Shown: positions 32,760 to 42,586 of the stretch, piece after piece
Layout of the letters: each line of letters opens with the position of its first letter
Numbering within the stretch: the stretch's first letter is position 1
NCBI GenBank assembly: GCA_003999685.1
Contig: CP021222.1
Coordinates: 186,001 to 250,000, forward strand
From: Taiwanofungus camphoratus
Taxonomy: Eukaryota; Basidiomycota; Agaricomycetes; Polyporales; Taiwanofungaceae
Reading direction: 5' to 3'
DNA: 64,000 nt
Notes under the pieces: model-generated
Databases searched by the model: none
Told to the model about the DNA's origin: nothing
Seen by the model: the letters and a program-made list of their open reading frames with translations, nothing else
Made by a program: the position numbers and the translations under genes

Positions 32760-34592
32760 ATGGCGACTCTTCAATCGAAGAAGATGCAATACGGTAAGAA
32801 CAGCCATAGTTGATGTGAACATGTAGCAAACCACTCACTATACTGGTCACTTATTTAGTTCGTCTGGGAAACTCCGGACTGAAGGTCTCCAAGATCATCC
32901 TGGGTACCATGCAGTATGGCAGCTCCAGCTGGCAAGAGTGGGTCGTCGGAGAAGAGCAGGCTATAGAACATATTAAATACGCGTAAGCAACGATCCCACC
33001 ACTCGAATGCAAGGGTATTGCGAGCTAACGGAATTCCAGGTATGAGCATGGCATCCAAACCTTTGATACTGCAAATGTGTGTCCCCCCACGCGCAGACGG
33101 CCTGGCAACTAATTCCTCACCTCGCGGGCAGATGTACTCGAATGGTCTGTCTGAGGTTTTCCTCGGCAAGGCCATCAAGCAGCTCAAGCTGCCGCGCGAG
33201 GAGATTGTCGTCATGACCAAGGTGTCTGCCTCACGAGAAGTCTCCGCACTTGTGTACATGATTCGAAACCTGTTGCTTTCTAGGTCTACATGCCGGTTGC
33301 AGAAAATTATGGCTGGAACCTCATAGTGACAGGTGCAAACCCTGACGAGCTAGGTCTGGTCAACCAGCACGGACTCAGTCGCAAGGTAGGCGTTCTATTT
33401 CCTTCGCATCACTTCCTGCGGAACTGGAGCTGGTCATTCCATAGCACATCTTTGACTCAATCAAAGCTAGCTTGGAGCGTTTGCAGCTGGACTACGTCGA
33501 CCTGCTTCAATGTGCGTTATGGTCTCCACCGCGACACATTCAATCCCTGTGTTTTGACATTATGGCAGGCTCCAGATTTGATTATGACACGCCTATTGAA
33601 GAAACTGTCAGATATCCCAGTATACATTCTTGCCTTAGACTCAAGCCCGTTTCAATAACAGATGCAAGCACTCCATGACGTGGTCAAAGCGGGTTACGCA
33701 CGTTACATAGGCATGAGCTCCTGCCATGCATACCAATGTAAGTTGCTGCATGCTTTCAATGTCGCGGTACTCACCGTAAGGACGCACGACTAGTTCACGC
33801 CATGCAAAGTAAGTCTCCAACGGGACTCAGTGAGCGAAAAGAAATGAATGCTGAATTTTGCCTGGAGACTACGCCATCAAGAACAACCTCACGCCGTTCA
33901 TCTCGATGCAGAATCACTATAGCTTGATCTACCGCGAGGAAGAACGGGAGATGTTCCCGACCCTTAAGGTACGTCTGCTTGTCACCAACTATTCTCGATC
34001 GCGTAACATAACTCATTGGCTATGCAGATGTTCGGCGTAGGCTCGATTCCTTGGTCGCCTCTTGGACGTGGACTACTTACTCGACCGCTGGGTGAACGGA
34101 CTACACGGGCAAGCGCCGATCGGTGAGTTATTCCCCAGCGTTCACATACTGCTTTGGCCCCTTCCGAGGGCGAATAAACCGGAACGCGGGCATTGCCTGA
34201 CGCCTCTAACAGGGGCATCATGGGCTACAAAGGCGCGGGCACGCAGGAGATCGTCAATCGGTGCGTCCTCATAGTCTGACCGATGCCTTGCGCGCTGAGG
34301 GGGGCGGCATCGACACAGCGTCGAGCAAGTGGCCAAGAAGAAGGACATCAGCATGGCACAGGTCGCTTTAGCGTGGGTACTGTCCAAGCCGGGGGTCACG
34401 GCGCCCATCGTGGGCACGACGAGCCTCGACAACCTGAAAGACATTATTGGTGAGTCTGCATTCATCTGTTGTGCCGGACGGTGCTGAGGCCTGCCTCTTG
34501 GCGTAGGGGGCGCGTCCGTGACGCTGACCGAGGAAGAGATCAAGTATCTGGAAGAGCCGTACCAGCCACAGTACACTCTTGGCCATTTCTGA
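32760..34592 (+). CDS. Aldo-keto reductase AKR-C with catalytic His replaced by Ser
   Basis: Fourteen exons with the same phases as AKR-B (32760-32793, 32859-32982, 33040-33076, 33132-33221, 33284-33385, 33445-33511, 33569-33606, 33662-33737, 33794-33808, 33868-33968, 34028-34122, 34213-34260, 34319-34449, 34507-34592) give 347 residues with no broken frame. Asp62, Tyr67 and Lys95 are present. At position 153, however, the sequence is CSRFD where AKR-A, B, D and E, and yeast YPL088W as I recall it, have His. That His helps orient the carbonyl and supports proton transfer, so reductase activity should be weak or altered. The cofactor-binding end ([12 protein letters not shown]) is kept. The intact frame suggests a maintained product, perhaps with binding or regulatory use, or a very young loss. 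Confidence 0.92.
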
Positions 34593-35690
34593 TGCTGCGG
34601 GAAGGCGAACACAGTATACTCACGGTTTGTGCCAGCCGCATAAGTATGCACGTGCATGATGGGAATTGCGATATGCTGTTGAGACCGAAATACTACAGTA
34701 TAGACCGCAACCTTTGTGGCATGTGTATTTTAGTCCATTTGACAATTCATTGACCGGATAAGACTCGTTACGTCGACTACATCAAGAGCGATGTTCGAAA
34801 TTCAGTCAGAATCACTCTGCCCAAAGAGAGCTGCGTACCAGTAAAAGTTAACGAAACTTTTAAGTTCAATATGAACCAATTTCTAAAGCAGATGTGTTTT
34901 CATGCTTCGCCAGCCAAGTGTGAGGGGAGTCACATCTGTCGAAAGACCTTATAATGTCATGCCATGTCATGTTTGCTTCAGGCGCAGCATGATTCCAGTG
35001 TAAGGATTAGGCCGGAGACGGGAATGCAGGAGAACCTCCCACAGCAAGTCTGTCTACCAACTGAGGAGCCTTGAGGAGATGTCAGACTCTTGAGGCAATA
35101 TAACATGAACATGGAAACAGCGATAGCAGCGATGGTCACAAGGATGCCATGTTCGTACCACAAATCACACAAATCGGAGACACCTTTGGATGCTTGAAGA
35201 TCCTGTGAACGCGAGTCCATGAAAGTGTGATAAGCGATTCACAGAAATGACGATTGCTGTATTCTCGGATACCCACAGTAGTCTGACTGCTGAGTTTATG
35301 GAAACTGGAATAGGTCCAATCCTAAGTAAGTGCCAGGCGCGTGCAGTGCAGGATCTGACAATGCAAAGAATAAAGAAGTCTAGAATAATAGAAGACCTGG
35401 AGTAAGCAGTAAGGTGTGCCATATCTCAAGACTTCGGTACTGAAATTAATCACCACCGTGACTTGTACAGGATACACAACTTACTAGATCGTCTGCTAGT
35501 AGGACTTCAAGTTGAGACCGACAATTCGCCAAAGTTGTTGGCATGCACAACTATTTGGGTATATACCCGTCGTAAGTATCATGGAACTGCATACAGATCC
35601 TCACCAAGAGACCTCGCCGGCCCACCCCGTTGGGGATGGGGGGAGCACATGATCGACACGTGAGGGCGTGTTCGCGTTTCAGTTTGTATT
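34593..35690 (+). repeat. AKR-C downstream segment, homologous to the AKR-B flank
   Basis: Blocks in the same order as 30552-31560 (for example ACACCTTTGGATGCTTGA, then GGCGCGTGCAGTGC, then GAGCACATGATCG and GTGTTCGCGTTT) show that the tandem duplication that made AKR-B and AKR-C included about 1 kb of downstream DNA. No gene is recognised. Similarity stops just before the open frame that follows. Confidence 0.6.
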
Positions 35691-35849
35691 TTGAATTGTG
35701 GGCGCCTGCGCATCGTGATCATTATTATTACCTCTCTGGTCCTTCACATTGTCACCCTTGTACGATACTTAAACAGATCCTGGCGCCTTCACTCGTTTTC
35801 CACCTGGCGAGCAGCGCCGGTCGTCATTCGTTACGATTTACGCCCCGCT

Positions 35850-37103
35850 ATGCATTACGAACCATCACAACTTACAATTCATACACAAAGGCTACAGCGA
35901 AGTGCTAGTTGCACAGTGACCGACCCACTGGTTGTTACTACGAACGCGCCTCGTTCAACCTCAACAGGACGAATGAAACGCCAATCACGCTTTCTGTCTC
36001 TGACTGGCTGCAACACGAAGAAAGCGTTGCCAACTGTATCAATCACCAACACCAGCGTGCCTCGCGCCGTCACCGCTTGTCTCCTGCCTTCGCCATCTGG
36101 CTTGCCCGATGCACCAGCACACAGTTTCATTCCATTCCCTTCTTCCCCCATTCCCTGTCCGAGTCCTCGCAACGATAATCCAGGAATAGACCTGATTTCA
36201 GAATCTCAAAATGTTGGTGGAGATGATACACTTGCTACAGTGGGTACATCGCATACTGCTGCCTGGCAGAATGTTCGGCGCGGCTACTCAAGGTCCTGCC
36301 TTGCGTCGTCCTACCTTTATCGAGATTCCCTTGCTCGGTACGGTGAAAAGCCGTCTAACCACAAGTCTGGTCCCTCCAATGCACGCTGTGCTCCCAAACA
36401 TGCTACACCACACAAAGTCTCTCATCATGTGGACAGATCTGAGACTAAAAGTTTGGATGCTACTGGACGAAGGCTGGGCATGAGCGCCGGCACGCCAAAC
36501 CCGAGGCGCGCACGGAAAGGCAAGCGGCTCGCAGCTGATGTGCAGTTCCTAGCCGTCGTGCACCGGAGCATCGCTTGGTGGGCTCGGAAGCATGCCGCGC
36601 AGGAGGAAACGAAAGATGTGTGCATAGAGCAGGATGTCCTACTTGCGAAACGGCTCTGGAAAACCCTCGTTGACCAAGGATGTAAGCCTGTTCCATTTGA
36701 GGCCGGGCCGGGTATACCCACCCCAGCTCCCTTTCCTGCGACGTGCACTTCAGCGTCCTTTCCGGCATGCACGCAAGAAACCGGACTGCCGACACCTACT
36801 CTTACACCGCCAGGCGAGTCTGTGACTGCCACGTCAGTTGCACCATCCCCTTCCGCCAACACGAGCTCTCCGTTGTCGCGGGATATCCTCACAACGTCAC
36901 AATTGGTGGCATCACTCACCTTACGATACCGGGATCGGTGCACTATCCGGCACCGTTCGCCGTCGTCTGCAAGCAAAGACAACAGGGCTAAGAGTATCGC
37001 ATCTCGGATCACTTGGATGCAAACGCTAACGCAACGACCGCGCTCGAACCTATCACAGGTCGCATTCACGGCTCTGGATTTACTTGACGTGCCATCAGGA
37101 TGA
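35850..37103 (+). CDS. Orphan Ser/Thr/Pro-rich protein of unknown function
   Basis: An uninterrupted frame of 417 codons from the first ATG; the frame is open another 53 codons upstream without an ATG. I do not recognise it. It is rich in Ser, Thr, Pro and Arg. A more ordered, basic segment lies around residues 220-295 (PRRARKGKRLAADVQFLAVVHRS...), and it contains several Trp. A long Pro/Thr-rich stretch follows. No signal peptide is seen from the ATG. The upstream non-ATG extension encodes a run of Ile and Val that would make a membrane segment, if an alternative start existed. Its length in fungal DNA of normal composition supports a gene, but its position between duplicated blocks and repeats, with no recognisable relatives, leaves it uncertain. 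Confidence 0.5.
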   Translation: MHYEPSQLTIHTQRLQRSASCTVTDPLVVTTNAPRSTSTGRMKRQSRFLSLTGCNTKKALPTVSITNTSVPRAVTACLLPSPSGLPDAPAHSFIPFPSSPIPCPSPRNDNPGIDLISESQNVGGDDTLATVGTSHTAAWQNVRRGYSRSCLASSYLYRDSLARYGEKPSNHKSGPSNARCAPKHATPHKVSHHVDRSETKSLDATGRRLGMSAGTPNPRRARKGKRLAADVQFLAVVHRSIAWWARKHAAQEETKDVCIEQDVLLAKRLWKTLVDQGCKPVPFEAGPGIPTPAPFPATCTSASFPACTQETGLPTPTLTPPGESVTATSVAPSPSANTSSPLSRDILTTSQLVASLTLRYRDRCTIRHRSPSSASKDNRAKSIASRITWMQTLTQRPRSNLSQVAFTALDLLDVPSG

Positions 37104-37659
37104 CATGACTTAACACGCTCCGTGTTTTGCACTTCTTTCTTTTCTAATACTTGTAATCGTATCGACGTCCGCATCACAACGAACCCATACGACTTTGATG
37201 TGGCACTTTACCCTTGCCTTCACGACATCACGCTGCGCGTGTACATAGTACGATCGATTTCGACTCGCCGGACATCTTGGTTTGCCTCATTCATCACTAT
37301 GCTCATCCATCTACCCTTATTGTATACATACACTTTTACCACTGCATCCACATCCTCATGCATCATCGTTCCACGCATAAATTTCCTCTTGCACTTGCAT
37401 CATACGTGTATCGTTAACGCCGAGCAGCACTCGGGTGAGTACTGAGGCCTCCCTGCCCAGCGTCCATTGTGTACATGTAAATGTATCTTCGACATAGCAT
37501 CATTCTATTGTGAGCCCTAATATTGCGCGTTCTGTCACGCATCATGTGCTCGTGACTTGTCGCGGTGCGGCTAACGGTAACAAATAGTGTACTTGTAAAA
37601 AAGGCAGCTTTTAGAAAACATGCGAACAGCTTATATGATAGAGATGTGTAAGAGTCAAG
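37104..37659. other. Intergenic, no recognised gene
   Basis: Between the orphan frame and the right arm of the inverted duplication. Only short frames occur. It may be the 3' untranslated region of the orphan gene. Confidence 0.4.
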
Positions 37660-40568
37660 TTACCTGACCTAGGAGTAGCTGAAGAACATATAAACGGAGA
37701 AGGACAAGCGCGTGCAGAGGGCGGGGGACAAGGAGGATGACGTGGAAGTTGACCTCTACAGGTACTATCAGTGCATATGTCATTGCGGATCTCCGCCTAA
37801 TGCCCAAAAGAACATGACCATATATCAGCATCATCAAGGGCCGGAGGGTTTCTTTCACGAAGCAGAAAGCGAACATGAACCCCTTCCAGTCGCAGTAAAT
37901 TTAGAGCCTTATTGGAAGCTGTGAGCTAGAATTAGTCATGTATGGGCGACCATGTTCAGAACACCTTCCTGCTGGGAGCTGATTGTTTGAACACTCCATT
38001 CACGGGTGCGTAAGATGCAGCTAACGCGCAGTTCAAAGGCCACGTCCTCACGTTGAGAGTAAGAAGCCCTCAACGGACGTTCAAACCAGAAACCAGGACT
38101 CAAGATCGTCATCATCACTGAAATCTGTGCTCACGGTCGGCGAGGACACAAGCCACATCAGATTGAGGGGGCATCCGCAGGCGGATGCTTAGCTTTACTG
38201 AGCCAATATCGCAAGGCACACGCTTTATTCGCCATCGCCTTGACGAAATCAGTAAATCGCGATGAAACGATATAATACATCTTTCATATGACTTGACAAA
38301 TACATGTTTCCTCCTGTCTTTATGGAGATTCTGATCATGTCACATACGCTGCGAAGCAACGTGAGCTCTTGTCAATGAAATCCGTGTGTGTAGGCGCACC
38401 TATGTATCGTACACACGCCCGCGTTTTATCTCCATCATTTTAAGAATGGCCATCAATGGCCAACGGACGGTAGGGCTCCTCGAGATACTTGATCTCGTCT
38501 GCAGTGAGTGTGATATTGACAGCGCCTATCAGGGGTCATGTCAATACGAGTCACTCTCCGCCGGCACCATGACAATGACACAGCCGCCAAGCCATACGAA
38601 TGCGCCACCTACCAATGATGTCCTTCAGGTTATCCAGGCTCGTCGTGCCGACAATTGGTGCAGTTACGCCTGTGGTCAGAGAGGAGCTTCCAGATGAGCC
38701 TGCCGAGTCACAAGACCCTAATACGCACCCTCCTTGGACAGGCTCCAGGCGATCGAGACTTGCGCCATGCTGATGCCCCTCTTCTTCGCGATCTCTTCGA
38801 CGCTGCGGAAGATGTCAATCGGCTGTACAACCACAAGGATGCAGTAAAACGCCGCATACCGCTTCACGATCTCCGGCGTGCCGACGCTGTCTTTGTAATG
38901 GCCGACGAACCTCGTGTAGAGTCAGCCTCCTGGATGCCGTCACCGCAGAATGAGCCTTACTGATCGGTCTGCCCCCGCTTTGTCTGCTCTCCTAACGGAC
39001 GCGCAAGGACACCACGGGCCAAAGGTGACCATGGAATCGCGCCTACCCCAAACATCTGCCAAGACGAACAGTTGTTATGACAGCTGAGCAAATGGAGATA
39101 TATTTGAGAAGCCTCGCCTTGAGCGTCGGAAACATTTCACGCTCCTCCTCGCGGTAGACGAGGCTGTGGTGATTTTGCATGGAGACGAATGGCGTCAAAT
39201 TGTTGTTGATCGCGTAATCTAAATACACGTATGCATGTATCAGTATCTCAAATCGACACCAGGGATATGGCGGGGCTCACTCTGCATAGCATGGACTATC
39301 GCAGCGTCCGCACATGAGTCAGCAGAGTAACGGAGGAACTTCGCAAGGACTTACACTGGTATGCATAGCAGGAACTCATGCCGATGTAACGGACGTATCC
39401 GGCCTTGACAACATCATGAAGGGCTTGCATCTGAGAAAAACTCATATTTGTCACTGGCATACGGACAGATCGATTCGCCACACTCACGGTCTCTTCAATT
39501 GGAGTCTCACAGTCAAAGCGATGACCTAGGTTTGTGGCATACACCATATGAACGTCATGCTCCGATCTTTGGTGGACGACAGGCCATTACTTACACTGGA
39601 GGAGATCAATATAATCAAGCTGGAGGCGCTTCAAGCTAGCCTTGACAGAATCGAAGATGTGCTACGCGGACGACCATACTTAAGCGTAAAAGCGAATACT
39701 TCCAGAGCACCTCACCTTGCGACTGAGACCATGTTGATTGACAAGGCCGACCTCATCGGCATTCACGCCCATTTTCATCAGGTTCATGTCATATCTAGGG
39801 GCCACAGTTCCAAACAGCTGACACAAACATGTAGGGAGCCATTTGAGCGAGGCTCTGCATCACACACCTTGGTCATTACAACAATTTCCTCTCGAGGGAG
39901 ATTCAATTTCTTGATGGCATTTCCCAGCATTACCTCGGATAAACCGTTCGAATACACCTTCAAGTCGAGATCAAGACAGCTGTCAGCCACAACAGAATAC
40001 TAATACTCACATTGGCAGTGTCAAAGGTCTGTATTCCATTGTCATACCTGTAATATGGAATTTCATCAATCATGAGAGACACATCAGAAAAGCCACCTCA
40101 AGACTTGAACTCACGCAAATTTGATGTGCTTCACCACCTCATCTTGATCGCTGATCACCCATTCTTGCCATCCAGGACTCCCATACTGCATCGTACCCAG
40201 GATGATTTTGGACACCTTCAGACCGGAATTGCCCAGACGGACTGGCGCCAGGCACACCATCAGCCCGGAATTGTTCGATGCCGTTTCGCTGATACAGCGG
40301 TACGCCGGTATCGGAATTGTAGCTCACCGTAAGGCATTGACTTCTTCTCCACGGACATGGCGGTGACACCTTGATTTGCTGGGTGTGAAGGCGAGCAATC
40401 TGCGAAAACGTCGAGGCTACACCAACGCTGATTATATATCCTACACAGTCTTCGATGCCAGGAACGGTCCGGATGCCTGACGGTGCAACTCACGTACCAT
40501 GTCTGACCTGATACGGAGCTCCGATGTTCCTGTGTCCTGCATTGTGGTCCTTCTCGCACTGAGTCGAG
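37660..40568 (-). repeat. Right arm of the 2.9-kb inverted duplication (AKR-D block)
   Basis: Reverse-complement partner of 17202-20113, with scattered base changes and small indels, including both flanks of the AKR gene. Outside the arm, at about 40569, AT-rich repeat DNA begins. Confidence 0.88.
38440..40358 (-). CDS. Aldo-keto reductase AKR-D
   Basis: Near-twin of AKR-A in opposite orientation with the same 15-exon layout, the same GC donor after exon 10 and the same start context (MSVEKKSMPY). I checked the exon sequences against AKR-A and found no shift or stop. The tetrad Asp62, Tyr67, Lys95 and His153 is present. Differences include Val for the Met before the catalytic Tyr, LFGTVAPRYD for LYFTLAPKYD at the start of exon 5, and TAA instead of TAG as stop. 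As with AKR-A, the product should be a cytosolic NADPH-dependent reductase. The sequence 210 bp before the start is kept, so its core promoter was copied too. Confidence 0.92.
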
Positions 40569-41080
40569 CTCGTACGCAATAGTTAGATAGGTTTTATTAA
40601 TAACTCTTCCTCAAGAGGTAGCATTAGAGTAGGACCAGGACCCCATCAGGAAAACTCAAATTTACCTTGACACACTTGATGGTCTTATCTGTCTTAAATA
40701 AGACAAGATAAGATCAAAAATAAGGTCTTTAAGTAAACACTTTGCATTAACTGTCTTATTTGCACTTATTTTACTTGATTAAGACAATCACAACTAAATT
40801 AAATTTGAGTTTTGCTGATGACTCAATAATTCCTACTTGTTGGTAGTCTGAACAAAAACTGGACACCTGAACATTACATGTAAGTATGCTTATTAGCTTG
40901 ACCAGCACACCCCTATGTGCCAAGTTAGTTAGCTCAGAATACCCTGAGGCCTGTAGATACAAATAAGCTCAGCAATAGAGGCACACATGACTTACTATCT
41001 CTCACCTGCCTCTCAGATAACACTGGTACTGATAACAGTGCTGTCACCAGCCCCCCCTCTGTTATCGACAAATAGAACTA
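40569..41080. repeat. AT-rich foldback repeat
   Basis: CATCAGGAAAACTCAAATTT near 40645 faces AAATTTGAGTTTTGCTGATG near 40800, about 130 bp apart, with CTTAAATAAGAC-type inverted motifs between them. The arm resembles a block at 22615-22670. It may be a foldback or miniature element. No gene is present. Confidence 0.4.
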
Positions 41081-42586
41081 TGGACTTAATCATTTTTCTT
41101 TTCCTTTGTTTGTTACATCATGGATGCATGGCACCCTTTTCATGTATTACTCATCCAGACTGACCGATGGGCTGACCGTCTCCGCTTACGCCATGATAGT
41201 TACATACTTTGGGCTACTGACTCTTCTCATCTTACACTGTCCCTGAGAGACCGCTTAGCTATATCCAGGGGTCAGCAGTAGCAGTATAAAGGGGAACCTT
41301 CCGCTGGGGGTTTCCTCAGTTGTATCCTCTTTGTTCGTCCATTTCAAAGTATACTATGCATTTAGTATCAATACACACTTTTCTTTACACATCTTTTCAC
41401 ACTTGCAAGAAGCCCATAAAGACTATTGCGACTACATAGGGCTTGTAGTTGAAGACTACTGAGGATTGTGACTTGTTGTCACCGTCATTCCTCCTCGTCC
41501 CTTCGCTGCACACCATGCTAAGCTTCTGCAGCATTACCAGGGTGAACCCCCCAGTAACAATAACACCTATGACTACACCTATGCTCTTGAACTATACACT
41601 ATGATCTACAAAGTCGGTGTGACTTCATGTACTACATATACTATTCTAACTCCTCTATCTGGTGGGCCTCCACCTCAGTTGGCTCATATTGCATTATTAC
41701 TATGTCCCACTATGTCTTATGCCTCGTCCTACAATCTTGGATTCCATCTCTATTCCCCTGCTATGTTTCTAAATCCTTTGAACCATATTGATACAACCTA
41801 GAGAGTCCTGTAAGGGGTGAACCTAGAAAATAGGTCTGACCCATCCAAAGATAGGAGAAGTAGAGAGATGGAACATCTAAGGAGAGTATTAAAGGGAAGA
41901 ATGAGCAAACAGCGATACAATCTAAGGAGTCCTGATGGAGGGATGAACCTAGGGAGTAGGTCTGACATGTCCAAAGATAGGACAGCTAGAGTGGTGTGGT
42001 ACCTATAGGATACCAGAGGAAAAGGTAAGCAAATGGACATGACAGAGAAACCACCTAGACCACAGTCAGGGTTCTAGAAGTCTAATGTGTGCAAAGGAGT
42101 AAGGGGCCAATGAGTCCTGCATGACAGGATCTTGTGCCGAAGTGCAGATAGTCCCAGGGAGGTAAGAACGTAGTCTTCTAGTCCAGTGGCAGTGAGCTGG
42201 TAGAATACTGGTGATAGGTCTGGTACAACTCCATACCCCGAATTTGCGTATTTTCGGTCTCCTGCCCCTTTCTTAGAATGTACTGCCGAGTTTCGGAAGT
42301 CTGAATGTCGTAACAAGGACAGAGAGCTCTATTCAATCACTAGGGAGTGCCCTAACTCGGCAGGCAGGTGCGCTGCATGTGTCTACTCACGCCTTGGCAA
42401 TCCGGCCTTCCTATCCGGGAAGAACAATGAGATTTCCGATGATAGAAGGTCTGCCTGACACTCCAGAAGCCCTGTTGAAGAGAAGTGGTCCCTCACGCTT
42501 TAGAATGCACGCCTGCAGCCTCCCCTAGCATCCTCCTGACCTCTGACAACTCTGGGCCTTTGATTGAGATCAATCGAGAAAAGCCA
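41081..42586. repeat. Mosaic of LTR-like fragments
   Basis: A stretch near 41290-41390 with GTATAAAGGGG and a later ATCAATACACA resembles LTR promoter and end signals. A piece near 41585-41690 matches the interior of family A. From 41789 to about 42350 there is a diverged family-B copy, starting TGATACAACCTAGAGAG. No intact gene was seen; these are old fossils. Confidence 0.45.
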
